DNA from: Pirellulales bacterium | Lineage (GTDB): Bacteria; Planctomycetota; Planctomycetia; Pirellulales; JALHPA01 | Length of the DNA: 64,000 nt | Assembly: GCA_033762255.1 (NCBI GenBank) | Contig: JANRLT010000014.1 | Location: forward strand, 62,001 to 126,000 | Direction of reading: 5' to 3' | In this document: positions 36,566 through 46,869 of the stretch, one piece after another | How the letters are laid out: every line of letters begins with the position of its first letter | Position numbering within the stretch: position 1 is the stretch's first letter | The notes under the pieces: model-generated | Databases searched by the model: none | Told to the model about the DNA's origin: nothing | The model's input: only the letters and a program-made list of their open reading frames with translations | Position numbers and translations under genes: made by a program

Positions 36566-38671
36566 ATGATTGATTCGGTTTGGCAAAACAGCCGCGCATC
36601 GCAGCCGGGAGGCAACCGCAAGGGGTTCGCGCAAACGAACTCTGTCGCGAAACGGTTTACGTGGCAAACGTATTTCATCGTCAGTATTATTACTGTTGCA
36701 ACCAGCATCTTTTGCATTGCAAAAACACTCGCTGAAGGGGGGACCCATCCCGCCGCTCCTCCCCCGGAATACCGTCCGCTGATCTTTCCCGAGCAACGCC
36801 GGATCGAAGTCCGAGCGCCGGAACAGTTTCGCCCGGCAAATTTGCCCCCCGTCCCCACGCCCCCCACTGTTTCCCAGCCCCTGCCCGAGAACGCCACCTG
36901 GACTCTCAGCTTGGACGAGGCGATCCGCATCGCCCTGGAAAACAGCGATATCGTGCGGGTGTTGGCGGGAAATACGGCGGTCCCTTCCGGGGCGACTATC
37001 TACGATCCCGCGATCTCCAACACCCAAATCGATCTGGAACGGGGGCGGTTTGATCCCCGCCTGCGGAATGACACGTTTTGGAATCAATCCGACCAGCCCC
37101 TAGGCCAGTTTAATCCCGCGCCCCCACCCACGAGTATTATTACCGGCAGTCGGGCGGAAGGATTTTCCAATTCCACCGGCATTAGCAAGCGTCTGCTGAC
37201 CGGAGCCACCGCCGAGGCCAATTTCAACGTCAATCGCAACGACAATCGGTTTGGCTTCTTTCCCCTGAATCCGCAAACAGCCAATAGCACCGAACTGGCG
37301 TTGACGCAGCCGCTATTACAGGGGGGAGGCTATCGGGCCAATATCGCCCCCATCATCATCGCCCGAATCAATACCGAGTTTAGCTTCTTTCAATACAAAG
37401 ACGCCGTCCAGAACCTCGTCTTTAGCGTGATTGAGGCGTACTGGAATTTGCAATTTGCCCAAATCGATGTCTGGGTGCGCGAGCAACAGGTCAATTCCGG
37501 ACTGGAAGCGCTCGAACGGGCCGAAGGGCGCGCGCTGGTCGGCCTGGCCAATGAAGGGGAAGCGGCCCAGGCCCGCGTCTCGTATGAAAACTTTCGCGCC
37601 AATCTGATTGCCGCGCAGGCTAATCTGTGGGCGAGTGAGGGAGTGCTGCGGAATTTGCTGGGAATCAGCCCTTCCGATGGGCGACGGATTGTGCCCGGGA
37701 CCCCTCTGTCCGTGGAGCAAATTCCCCTGGACTGGTACGGCCTGCGGGCCTTGGCCGAGACTTATCGTCCCAATCTGATTGAACTCAAGCTCATTTTGGA
37801 GGCCGACGAGCAACAATTAATCCTGGCCCAAAACCAGGCGTTGCCGCGCCTGGACGCCGTGGGGTTGTACCGCTGGAATGGGCTGGAGGGGAAAACGCCG
37901 GAGGGAGTGCGGATTGTCGGGGATTCCGCGGATTACCAGGAATGGCAGACCGGCGTGAATTTTTCAGTGCCGCTGGGCCTGCGCAGCGAGCGGGCCACCC
38001 TGCGGCAGCGGCAATTGTTATTGACGCGCGACCGGGCCAATCTGGACCAGGGGCTGCACCAGGCCGCGCATGAATTAGCTGCCAGCTACCGGGATTTGGC
38101 GAATACTTACGAGCAGTATTTGGCGTTTAAACGGACACGGGAAGCGGCGTTTATCAATATCGAACAGCAACTCGCGGCGTTTCAGGCGAACACGCGCATT
38201 TTGTATTTGAATGTGCTGTTGGCCATCACCGATTGGGGCAACTCCGTCCGCAACGAGAATCAAGCGTTGGTTTTATACAATACGGTCCTTGCGCGGTTGG
38301 AGGCCCAGACGGGGACGATTTTGGAAACCCACGGCATTCGATTTGCCGAAGAGCGTTATGGGTCCGTTGGTCCGTTGGGGAGGCATTTTCGACCGGTGTT
38401 GTATCCCCAGTCAATGCCCCCGACGCCCAATGTTGACTTGCCACGGGCCAGCGGCGAACAGGCCTACAAACTGCCGGAAAAAATCGTGTTGCCCGAGATT
38501 GAGGACATTCCCCCTCCCAATTCCGCCCCCCAGCCCGTCCCCCCCGCGCTGGAAGCCCAGCCGCAATCAACCCCGGCGGAGGAGCTTCCCCCTGTCCCGC
38601 CACTGCCAGATCCACCGCTATCAGGAGGATTAAACAAAGGAGCCATGCGGAATATAAACAAACCCAAGTAG
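36566..38671 (+). CDS. TolC-family outer membrane channel protein
   Basis: About 701 residues. After a 30-residue basic region comes the export signal FIVSIITVATSIFCIAKTLAEGG, then a Pro-rich segment. From about 110 the TolC pattern begins: WTLSLDEAIRIALENS, long amphipathic helices (YKDAVQNLVFSVIEAYWNLQFAQIDVWVREQQV), and the second repeat GLRALAETYRPNLIELKLILEADEQQLILAQNQALPRLDAVG. The tail is Pro-rich. TolC proteins form the outer-membrane duct of efflux or secretion systems. The adaptor gene ends 22 nt away on the other strand. The start is uncertain: ATGs at 36461 and 36500 are also in frame. Confidence 0.85.
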   Translation: MIDSVWQNSRASQPGGNRKGFAQTNSVAKRFTWQTYFIVSIITVATSIFCIAKTLAEGGTHPAAPPPEYRPLIFPEQRRIEVRAPEQFRPANLPPVPTPPTVSQPLPENATWTLSLDEAIRIALENSDIVRVLAGNTAVPSGATIYDPAISNTQIDLERGRFDPRLRNDTFWNQSDQPLGQFNPAPPPTSIITGSRAEGFSNSTGISKRLLTGATAEANFNVNRNDNRFGFFPLNPQTANSTELALTQPLLQGGGYRANIAPIIIARINTEFSFFQYKDAVQNLVFSVIEAYWNLQFAQIDVWVREQQVNSGLEALERAEGRALVGLANEGEAAQARVSYENFRANLIAAQANLWASEGVLRNLLGISPSDGRRIVPGTPLSVEQIPLDWYGLRALAETYRPNLIELKLILEADEQQLILAQNQALPRLDAVGLYRWNGLEGKTPEGVRIVGDSADYQEWQTGVNFSVPLGLRSERATLRQRQLLLTRDRANLDQGLHQAAHELAASYRDLANTYEQYLAFKRTREAAFINIEQQLAAFQANTRILYLNVLLAITDWGNSVRNENQALVLYNTVLARLEAQTGTILETHGIRFAEERYGSVGPLGRHFRPVLYPQSMPPTPNVDLPRASGEQAYKLPEKIVLPEIEDIPPPNSAPQPVPPALEAQPQSTPAEELPPVPPLPDPPLSGGLNKGAMRNINKPK

Positions 38672-38692
38672 CTATTCCGCAGTTGTTACTTG

Positions 38693-39970
38693 TTAGCCTC
38701 CGCCGGTCAGCGCGGATTTGATACCGGTGACGATTTGGTCGCCAGGTTTAAGCTTTCCCTCCAACAATTCGCTATGTTTGGCGTCGTTGATGCCGATGAT
38801 CACGGGGACGGCCCGCAATTTTCCGCCATCGATCACCCAGACGTGCCGTTTACCCCGTTCGCGCGAGGCTTTGGCCAGGTCCTCGGCGCTTTGGCGCACG
38901 ACGACCCCTCCGCCGCCGGTATTATTGCTGGCCTCGGCGGCTAAAATGGTCCCGTCCAAAATGCCCTGGTCTTCCGGGCGGACATCGGCCGCTTTGGGAT
39001 AAAACCGCAGTCCGGCATTTGGCAGGCGGATGGCGGGATCGCGAACCTCGATTTGAAAAGAGAGATTGGCCGTCATGCCGGGCAAGAGTTTGAGTTGTTC
39101 GTTGGCGGCGGCCACCACCACCGTGTAGGTCACGACACCCTGGTTGGTGGTGGGGCTTTTGCGAATTTGTTCGATTCGCCCTTCGAACAGATCATCAGGA
39201 TACGAATCCACCGTGAATTGAACCAGCTCATTGGCTTCTTCCGCCGCGCGAATCAGCCCGATATCCGCTTCATCGACGGCGGCATAGATGTGGATTTTTT
39301 TCTTTAAGTCCGGAGCCACCACAAACAGCGTGTCCGACTGAAAAGAGGCCACCACGGTTTGGCCTTCTTCCACCTTACGGTCGATGATGACGCCGCTGAC
39401 CGGCGCGGTGATTTCGGTATAGGCCAGATTTTGCCGCGAGATGGTCAGCGCCGCCTCCGCTTGTTGAATGCCGGCTTTGGCCAGTTCGACCTGCGCCTCG
39501 AGCGCGGCGCGGTCGGCGGTAAACTGGTCCAGCTCTTGATCGCTGATAAAAGTTTTCTTCGCCGCGCGCAGATTTTTGGCCCGCTGTTCGTTATTGCGGG
39601 CATTGGTTAATTGCGCGGTCACCCGCTGCAGATCGGCTTTGTTATTGGCCAGAATCGCCTCGTCCCGCGCGACCCCCGCCTTGAACAAGCGTTGATCGAT
39701 GAGGGCCAGCACATCCCCTTCCTTGACTTCGCTATTAAAGTCCACGAACACTTTTTCGACCGGGGCCGAGACAAACGCGCCAACCTGGACGCTTTTGACC
39801 GGTTGGACTGTCCCGCTGGAATTCACCACCTGCACGATACGGCCTTTATCCAGCTTTCCCAGACGAAAGCGTTTTGTCAGATCGGGAGTGCCCCAGGTGT
39901 AATACATGGCCCCCGCGGTCCCACCCAATAACACGATCGCCACGCCGACCCAAAGAATGTTGCGCCACAT
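38693..39970 (-). CDS. Membrane-fusion (HlyD/MacA-type) adaptor
   Basis: A 425-residue adaptor linking an inner-membrane ABC transporter to TolC. One N-terminal membrane segment (ILWVGVAIVLLGGTAGAMYYTWG), first half-lipoyl VNSSGTVQPVKSVQVGAFVSAPVEKVFVDFNSEVKEGDVLALID, a coiled-coil hairpin (about 90-190, Ala/Gln/Glu-rich), second half-lipoyl ITAPVSGVIIDRKVEEGQTV, and beta-barrel and membrane-proximal parts ending GKLKPGDQIVTGI. The ATG at 39970 is used; a TTG 9 nt upstream is also possible. It lies 109 nt downstream of the ABC ATPase gene on the same strand. Confidence 0.9.
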   Translation of the reverse strand: MWRNILWVGVAIVLLGGTAGAMYYTWGTPDLTKRFRLGKLDKGRIVQVVNSSGTVQPVKSVQVGAFVSAPVEKVFVDFNSEVKEGDVLALIDQRLFKAGVARDEAILANNKADLQRVTAQLTNARNNEQRAKNLRAAKKTFISDQELDQFTADRAALEAQVELAKAGIQQAEAALTISRQNLAYTEITAPVSGVIIDRKVEEGQTVVASFQSDTLFVVAPDLKKKIHIYAAVDEADIGLIRAAEEANELVQFTVDSYPDDLFEGRIEQIRKSPTTNQGVVTYTVVVAAANEQLKLLPGMTANLSFQIEVRDPAIRLPNAGLRFYPKAADVRPEDQGILDGTILAAEASNNTGGGGVVVRQSAEDLAKASRERGKRHVWVIDGGKLRAVPVIIGINDAKHSELLEGKLKPGDQIVTGIKSALTGGG

Positions 39971-40079
39971 GATGTTCAATTGCCGTCCAAAGTAGGCCCT
40001 GGTCCGCCGATCCGCCGCTGGTGGTAAAAGCTCTATTTTAGCATATATTGCCCAAATCCCAAGTTAATCCAAAGCTGGG

Positions 40080-40832
40080 TCAATCCGGGGTGGGGGCCAG
40101 TTCTTCGGCTGGTTGCTCGCCATGCAGCATTTCGATGGCCCGCTGAAAATCCGGCGTGTCGGCCACTATGTGCCCATCGCGCAGGACCACGGCCCGTTTG
40201 GCGTTTTTAGCCACGACCTGGTCGTGCGTCACCAGGATAATCGTGATCCCGTCCCGTTCGTTTAACTCGCGAAAGAGATCCATCACTTCGCGGCTGGTGC
40301 GGGTGTCCAGATTGCCCGTCGGTTCATCCGCCATCAAAATCGACGGGCGATTGACCAACGCCCGGGCGATCGCCACGCGCTGTTGCTGGCCCCCGGACAG
40401 TTGGCCCGGATGATGGTCCAGGCGATTCCCCAGACCCACTTTTTCCAGCATTTCGACCGCCCGCTCGGAGCGCTCGCGGCTGGAAATTTGCCGCGAGTAC
40501 AGCAGCGGCAATTCCACGTTTTCCTGGGCGCTGGTCCGGGCCAGCAGATTAAAATTTTGAAACACAAATCCAATCTTTAGATTGCGCAGCCGTGCCCGTT
40601 GATCGCGGTTCATGCTGACAACCTCCAACCCGTCCAACAGATAACTGCCGCTCGTGGGCCGGTCCAGGCAACCCAGCGTGTTCATCAAGGTCGACTTGCC
40701 GGAGCCGGACGGACCCAGGAGCGCCACATAATCCCCCGCCTCGATCCGCATGGTCACCCCGCGCAGGGCCGCGACCTCCACGGATTCCAGGTGGTAGATT
40801 TTACGGACATCCGTAAGTTGGATAAGGGCCAT
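40080..40832 (-). CDS. ABC transporter ATPase, MacB/LolD type
   Basis: A 250-residue ATPase. LLGPSGSGKSTLMNTLGCLDRPTSG is Walker A, LSGGQQQRVAIARAL the signature, ILMADEPTGNLD Walker B and VTHDQ the switch His. DRPTSGSYLLDG and FVFQNFNLL mark the MacB/LolD subgroup. It would drive export with a FtsX-like permease, but no permease gene is present beside it. Start at ATG MALIQL, 74 nt after the sialidase-like gene's stop. Confidence 0.93.
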   Translation of the reverse strand: MALIQLTDVRKIYHLESVEVAALRGVTMRIEAGDYVALLGPSGSGKSTLMNTLGCLDRPTSGSYLLDGLEVVSMNRDQRARLRNLKIGFVFQNFNLLARTSAQENVELPLLYSRQISSRERSERAVEMLEKVGLGNRLDHHPGQLSGGQQQRVAIARALVNRPSILMADEPTGNLDTRTSREVMDLFRELNERDGITIILVTHDQVVAKNAKRAVVLRDGHIVADTPDFQRAIEMLHGEQPAEELAPTPD

Positions 40833-40906
40833 AAGCAAGCGAACACGGGCGGCAGGCGGGATCCACGCGGCTATCTTGATTACCAGGATGCAAAATAACA
40901 ACCAAG

Positions 40907-42001
40907 TTAGCGCGGATTTTTGTCAGGAGCGGACATTTTTGCGGGATCCACCACCACATGGCGGACTTTTTTTCGTTTCCAGGTATAGCTGATATGCACG
41001 CGGCCATCGCTAGTTTGAATGATCGCCGGATAGCTAAATTCCCCTCCCGGTTCATTTTCTAGCATCCCGACTTCGGTCCAGGTTTGGCCATCCCCGCTGA
41101 TCGCCAAATTCAGGGGAGAACGGTCCCCCCAGCCATTTTCCTTTGGTTGAGGCGTAACACGATTATACACCAGCAAATGGCGACCTTCCGCCAGCGTGAC
41201 GGCGTCGATGCCGGAATTGGGGTTGGGCAGGGACGTGGCAGCCAGTTCACTCCAGGTTTTTCCCCCATCCGCCGACCAGGTTTCCACGATTTTACTGATT
41301 CTACTTCGGCAAAGGGCCTGGAGTTTCAATTGGCCGTGGCTCAAGATCGTGGGTTGGATAACCCCCGTCTTTTGCGGGTTGGGGACTGGCTCTTGCAGTT
41401 GCCAGTGCCATTTTCCATCTTTCCAGGTTCCTTTTTCAAAATGGATTCGCCACCCTTGGTCCTCGGTGCTGGTGGGGCACAGCAAGGTGCCGTCGGCCAA
41501 TTCCACCGGTTTATTCTTGATCGGTCCATAAATGCCCTGGGGCAACCGCTGGGGCTGGCTCCAGGTTTGACCGTTATCGTCGGATGTCAGCAACATGCCC
41601 CACCAAGTGTCGGGATCGGGCCCGACTTTGTAAAATAGCAGCAAGGGGCCTTGGCTGGGCTGAAATAACACTGGATTCCAGCAAGGATAGCGAACTGCGG
41701 CGGATTCAACTCCGTTGGCCACTTCCACCGGTTTGCTCCAGCCAGTTTCCGTCTTACGAGCTACCCAAATGCCGACATCGGGATTTTTTTCTTTGGTGCC
41801 GCCAAACCAGGCCGCCACCAACGTGCCATCCTTGCATTGGACCAAGGTGCTGGCGTGACATTCAGGAAAAGGAGCTTGTTCGTAAATAAACTCCCGCGAA
41901 ATCAATCCGGGAAAGCTTGGTTCCTGGGCGAGAGTACCCCGTGCTGAAAAAAACATAAACAGAACCAAGCAGAGAGCAGTGCTAAAGCGAAACTTGGGCA
42001 T
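40907..42001 (-). CDS. Exported sialidase-like (BNR repeat) protein
   Basis: A 364-residue protein with signal peptide (MPKFRFSTALCLVLFMFFSARGTLAQ). ECHASTLVQCKDGTLVAAWFGGTKE and Asp-box motifs SDDNGQTW (near 140), SADGGKTW (near 245) and SGDGQTW are those of six-bladed sialidase-type propellers. This group in planctomycetes is annotated as sialidase-family or exo-alpha-sialidase. Key arginines are not certain, so true neuraminidase activity is not established. It probably acts on external polysaccharides. It is followed closely by the ABC ATPase, perhaps by chance. Confidence 0.85.
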   Translation of the reverse strand: MPKFRFSTALCLVLFMFFSARGTLAQEPSFPGLISREFIYEQAPFPECHASTLVQCKDGTLVAAWFGGTKEKNPDVGIWVARKTETGWSKPVEVANGVESAAVRYPCWNPVLFQPSQGPLLLFYKVGPDPDTWWGMLLTSDDNGQTWSQPQRLPQGIYGPIKNKPVELADGTLLCPTSTEDQGWRIHFEKGTWKDGKWHWQLQEPVPNPQKTGVIQPTILSHGQLKLQALCRSRISKIVETWSADGGKTWSELAATSLPNPNSGIDAVTLAEGRHLLVYNRVTPQPKENGWGDRSPLNLAISGDGQTWTEVGMLENEPGGEFSYPAIIQTSDGRVHISYTWKRKKVRHVVVDPAKMSAPDKNPR

Positions 42002-42487
42002 GCCGAATTCCCCTGATTAATACCGGTTGACTCGTATCTATTGCGCTTAACATAGCATATTTGACGCTGCATACGCTACTAACCGTGAATAGCTAGTGCC
42101 TTGTATGCTCTTTTTTTACAAACGACTGTAATGCAGAAAAATCGTAAAAAAAGGCGCGTTTTGGTGAAGAAATTTGGGAACACTGATCCTCGCTAATCGA
42201 CACTAATCCAGAATGCTATTTTAACCGCGATCTAACTAAGCGATCCGCTTAGCTTGGAAATACCGTCTGGATTAGCGAAGATCAGCGCGGATTAGTGGTT
42301 CAGTTGTTTTTCCAGTTAAACCCAACGTGGTAAGAAATTTCAAACCTCACGAAATCACTTTGCTGCCTATTGAGCTTCAAAATACAGCCATAGCTACTGT
42401 TTGTTTTGGTACAGCGAATACCACGACGTCCTGATCCACGCCCAATTGCCAAAGACGATTGCACCGCGTCTGACTCCCGACTCGTGC
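42002..42487. other. Spacer with an inverted repeat
   Basis: No gene supported. It contains an imperfect inverted repeat with outer arms near 42181-42212 (CGCTAATCG, CACTAATCCAG) and 42270-42299 (CTGGATTAGCG, GGATTAGTGG), about 60 nt apart. Confidence 0.5.
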
Positions 42488-43213
42488 CTACCAATCGGGA
42501 TGCAAATCCGGCCGTTCATGTTGCAGTTGGATTTGGTATTCCTCGCGGAGGGGATTGCCGGCAAGGTAAAGCGATTCCAGTCGCGGCAGCTTTGCCAGTT
42601 CTAGCAATCCCACCCCGGTGATCCGCGCCCGGGTTAAAATCAAAAATCGCAAATTCCCGCATTTGGCCAAAGCCGCCAGCCCCGCGTCCTCCACGTCACT
42701 CATTCTCCAACAGAGCAATTCCAACCGGGGGTGCTCCGAGACAATCTGCAAGGCGCTATTTCCAGCCTGACAACTGGCCAGATTCAGTTGCGTTAACTCT
42801 GGCCAACATAATCCCGAGGATGATCGCAGTTTGGCAAAGTCGGCGTCGGTCAGGTTTGTTTCGCCCAAGCGCAGGATTTGCAACTGGGTAATCGACAAGA
42901 GTTTTTCCCAGGCGTCACTGTCACAGGCCGCGCGGGGTAGTTCGATTACCTTCAGTTCCGGCAGAGCACTTAACTGGGCCACCTGCGCGTTGGAAAGGGG
43001 CTGATCAAAGAATATGTGCGTATGGCCCGCGGCCCGGGTGGATTCCAGCAATTTGGACCAATCGGCAGCCGTCGCAGCCGGGTCCACGGTTGTAGTAGCA
43101 GGTGCGGATGGCGGGGAGGCCGCGGGGTGTTCTTGGCAACCAAGGAGCAAAGCGCAAATCAATCCCCCGATTCCTCCACGACAAATCCCTTGATTTACAA
43201 CAAAACGTGGCAT
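42488..43213 (-). CDS. Leucine-rich repeat lipoprotein
   Basis: A 241-residue protein. GGIGGLICALLLGCQEHP is a lipoprotein signal with Cys near residue 26, followed by a Pro/Ala/Thr linker. Residues about 75-235 are LRR units such as LKVIELPRAACDSDAWEKL, LQILRLGETNLTDADFAKL, LTQLNLASCQAGNSALQIV, LRFLILTRARITGVGLLEL and LESLYLAGNPL, the ribonuclease-inhibitor-like type. It is probably a surface or periplasmic interaction protein. No partner gene is evident. Confidence 0.85.
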   Translation of the reverse strand: MPRFVVNQGICRGGIGGLICALLLGCQEHPAASPPSAPATTTVDPAATAADWSKLLESTRAAGHTHIFFDQPLSNAQVAQLSALPELKVIELPRAACDSDAWEKLLSITQLQILRLGETNLTDADFAKLRSSSGLCWPELTQLNLASCQAGNSALQIVSEHPRLELLCWRMSDVEDAGLAALAKCGNLRFLILTRARITGVGLLELAKLPRLESLYLAGNPLREEYQIQLQHERPDLHPDW

Positions 43214-43445
43214 GCGTGGAACGGGTTAAAACCGGGCGGAGGTCTGGTCCTGGGCAATAGGGTCAAAATTCATTATATTTTAACAGGTTACTCCAGCGAA
43301 ATCCCCCGTTATAAGGGATTTGATCCGGCTGGTTCACCTAGCGGATAATTCGCCTAGCGCTCCCTTTGTCGTTCCCGCCATTATCGCACAAGGGGCTACC
43401 CAGCGCTCTTTCCCACCGCCCCCACAGTCCTTTTTGCTGGTTAGC

Positions 43446-45643
43446 ATGAACTTTATACCCGCGACAAAGCTATCGGACCGCTCGTATGTGGGATTGGTAT
43501 TGTCGCAATTTCTGGCGGCATTTAATGATCAGGCGATTCATATCGTGGCGATCTTTTTTGCCAGTGATTTGCTGCATGGGTATGTGCATCTGCCGGGCTT
43601 TGACCAAAAAACGATCGTGTCGATTGTAACGGCCTGCTTTATCGCGCCGTTCTTTTTGTTTTCTCCCTTGGCCGGTATTTTGGCGGACAAGTACAGCAAG
43701 CAAAGAACGATCGTGTTTTGGAAAATCGCGGAGGTCTTTATCACGGGGCTGGCCCTGGTCGGTTTTTTGCTGCCCCATACGGTCGGCTGGGGTTGGGCCG
43801 ACTCCAAAACCATCGCCACGATCAGCGCATTTTTGGTCATTGCGGCGGTCTTTTTGATGGGGACGCATAGCGCGTTTTTTGTGCCGGCAAAATACGGCAT
43901 CATGCCCGAAATCTTGCACACGAGCGTGCTCTCGCGCGGGAATGGCATTCTCGAGGGGACCAGCTTTGTCTCCAATATTTTAGGAACCTCGTTTGGAGGT
44001 TACCTGTACTTTTTTTTAAAGAACCGCGCCGACCCGCTGGCCGGGGGAGAATGGGTGATCGGACTGACGTTGTTTGCCCTGGCCTGGCTGGGAATGGCGT
44101 TTGCGTATTTGGTCGCCCCCATCCCCGCGGCTTCCCCCGATCGCCAGTTTACCCTTAATCCGCTGGTTCCCTTAGCCAAAAATTTTGGCGAATTGCGCCG
44201 CTCAAAACCCTTGGTGCTGGCGGTGGTCGGAATCGCCTTCTTTACATTTATGACACTTTTTGTGCGGCAGACGCTGCTCTTTCAGGGGGAATCCGCCAAG
44301 GAACTGCACGAAGCCCGCGCCCATCTGGCGGAAATGACTCCCCCCGCATCTTCCTCAAATAATCCCGTCCCTCCCGCCGGTGCGACGCCAGACGCCCCCG
44401 CCCAGACCTCCACGACGTTATTGCCCACTCCGCTCGTGCCTCCTTCCGCGCAGCCCTCGCAGCAGCTCGATGAACTCTGGATTGCCACGCTGGTCGCGCT
44501 GGTTGGCTTTGGCGTGGGGGGGGGTGTGCCCTGGCTGGCAGGTTGTCTGGTTCGCGGGTAGAGCTGGGCCTGGTGTTGTTTGGCACGCTGGCCCTGGCCC
44601 TCATGACCGCTTGCCTGGCGGTGGTGGCGGCTCCCCCCATCGCCCCGAGTGGATCGAGCGGCCTCTGGCAGACGCTGCTTCAAATGGCCCAATCCCAGGC
44701 CCCGACGATCATCTGTTTGGTGATTATTGGCCTGGTATCGGGTCTATATATCGTGCCTTTGTACACACTTTTGCAGCACCGGGCCCCCAAGGATAGCAAG
44801 GGAAACATGGTGGCCACCAGCAATTTCTTAAACGTGACCGGCGGCTTGATCGCCGTGGCCAGCTTTTATTGTGTGACCTTGTTGCTGCAATCTTGGACGG
44901 GCAATTCGTTGACCGCGGGAGCGGTGGAAGAATCCCACGACCCCGCGGTCTGGCGAGCTTTTGTCACACAACTGGAGGCCCAGCAATCCATCCCGCAGCG
45001 GTTGTTTCTGACCGCGAGCGGTTTTACGTTATTGATGTTCGCCCTGATGTCTTGGATGCGGCCCGACTTTTTATCCCGGACGCTGTCGTATTTGCTGATG
45101 CCGCTTCGCCGTCGGTTAGAGGTAGACCACGCCGATTTTGTCCCCTCCTATGGACCGCTCTTGGTGGTGAGTAACGCCTCCAGTCTGACGGAATGGCTTT
45201 GCATCGTCTCGGCCATCGATCGCAAGCTCTGTTTTATGTGGCAACCTACCGCCGCCGATCAGGGGATGCTGGCAACCTTGGTCCAAGCCACGGGAATTGG
45301 ACGGGCATTGCCCGCAACCAGCGACGATCTGCCGCAATTTCTGGAAAAATCGCTGGTCCTTGCTGATGAGCGCGAGTTGCTATGGGGTGTGACAGCACCC
45401 GGCGAGGCGGGCACACATTCCCCGGCGTCCGACTGGTCGCGGATTCTTTCCACCTTGCAAGATTCCCTGGTAAAAAATCAGTTGGCCGATCGCTGGCGCA
45501 TCTTGCCCGTGCTGGCTCGCAATTTTTCCCCGGCCCCTGACCGTCAATCGACGATCCCCGCCATCAGTGTGGGGCACCCGCTACCAGTGACCGCCACGGC
45601 GAGCGAAATTGCCGCTGTGCTGGGGCAATTGGCCACTCATTGA
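43446..45643 (+). pseudogene. MFS transporter with degenerate acyltransferase domain, frameshifted
   Basis: Frame one (43446-44561) is the N-terminal part of a transporter: SYVGLVLSQFLAAFNDQAIHIVAIFFASDLL, LAGILADKYSKQRTIVFWK, and helices to a Pro/Ala/Thr-rich cytoplasmic loop. Frame two (to 45643) continues with VELGLVLFGTLALALMTACL and further helices. The switch falls at nine G (44516-44524); with ten G the reading joins smoothly through LSGSRVELG. The last 200 residues align in layout with PlsC acyltransferases of Aas-type fusions, but the HxxxxD motif reads NASSLTE, lacking His and Asp. It would be about 730 residues. It may be a pseudogene, a sequencing error or slippage-controlled. Confidence 0.75.
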
Positions 45644-45845
45644 AAGAATACGCTCGATGCGGTAGGTTAAAGTTTGACTAGGAAGAGCTGCCACATGCAA
45701 GTTCCAATGGCGGAAGTGCTTTGCTGGCAGTAACTTAGGTTAACGGGGTGGCTTTGACGGCCGCCTCGCGCTTCTGGCTGTCGATTTTTTTGTCCGCTTT
45801 TGCCACGCCCCGCGCAATATCGTTTATTGGGGCAGGAGATTTGCC

Positions 45846-46700
45846 ATGTCCGCCAATTATGTCCACCCCGAGGTTCTGGTTAGCACCCAATGGGTGGCCG
45901 ACCACCTGCATGATCCCGCCGTGAGGATTGTGGAGAGTAGCGAGGATGTGCTGCTCTATACCCAGGGGCATATCGCCGGCGCGGTGATGATCGACTGGCA
46001 GTTGGACCTGCAGGATGCCATCGTGCGGGATTACATCGATAAAACCGCGTTTGAAAAACTCTGCTCCAGCAAGGGAATTTCCAACGACACCAACGTGGTC
46101 TTTTACGGGGATAAAAATAACTGGTGGGCCTGCTACGCTTTTTGGGTTTTTAAATTGTATGGCCACAAAAATTGCGTCTTGATGGATGGCGGACGCAAAA
46201 AATGGGAACTGGACCAGCGCCCCTGGACCAAAGAGCCCGAGCCAACCTATCCAGCGACCAGGTATCGGGCGAGCGACCCCGACCCGCGAATTCGGGCGTT
46301 TCGGGACGAAGTGTTGGCCCATTGCCGCGCGCGGCGGCCCCTTATTGACGTCCGTTCGACGGGGGAATACACGGGCGAGTTGCAGCACATGCCCGAATAT
46401 CCGCAAGAAGGCTCGTTGCGGACGGGACATATTCCCGGCGCGGTAAGCATTCCCTGGCCCAAGAATGTGCGCGAGGACGGGACGTTTAAACCGGCGGAGG
46501 AGTTGGCGGCGATTTACCAAGGCTATAATAAGGATGAGCACACGATCGCCTATTGCCGCATTGGCGAGCGTTCCAGCCTGACCTGGTTTGTGCTGACGTA
46601 TTTACTGGGCTTTCAAAGTGTCAAAAATTATGACGGCTCCTGGACCGAATGGGGAAACATCGTCGGTGTGCCGATCGTAAAGGGGAATGAGCCGGGGTGA
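45846..46700 (+). CDS. Rhodanese-type sulfurtransferase
   Basis: A 284-residue two-domain rhodanese. Domain one: [56 protein letters not shown], where the active position is inactive, as usual. Domain two: [27 protein letters not shown], and active-site loop CRIGERSS with Cys237. It transfers sulfane sulfur, by family from thiosulfate or 3-mercaptopyruvate, to a thiol acceptor. SufE follows 170 nt later on the same strand, suggesting use in sulfur handling for cluster assembly, but that is inference. Confidence 0.93.
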   Translation: MSANYVHPEVLVSTQWVADHLHDPAVRIVESSEDVLLYTQGHIAGAVMIDWQLDLQDAIVRDYIDKTAFEKLCSSKGISNDTNVVFYGDKNNWWACYAFWVFKLYGHKNCVLMDGGRKKWELDQRPWTKEPEPTYPATRYRASDPDPRIRAFRDEVLAHCRARRPLIDVRSTGEYTGELQHMPEYPQEGSLRTGHIPGAVSIPWPKNVREDGTFKPAEELAAIYQGYNKDEHTIAYCRIGERSSLTWFVLTYLLGFQSVKNYDGSWTEWGNIVGVPIVKGNEPG

Positions 46701-46869
46701 ATTCAATTAAGAATTATGAATGAAGAATGAATTATTGTTATGCGGGGTGTGTAACAGAAAAATCCGTATTACTGATTCACAAATTTGAAATTTCAAATTG
46801 AGATTTGCAATTAAATCTCCGTGGGCCTCGCATCTCTCCAAATATACTCCGTGCTAAATTACCGTTTTC

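Noticed and set aside
45735-46541. 268-residue minus-strand open frame
   Set aside because: It is the antisense of the rhodanese gene, whose protein is clearly recognisable with its active-site loop.
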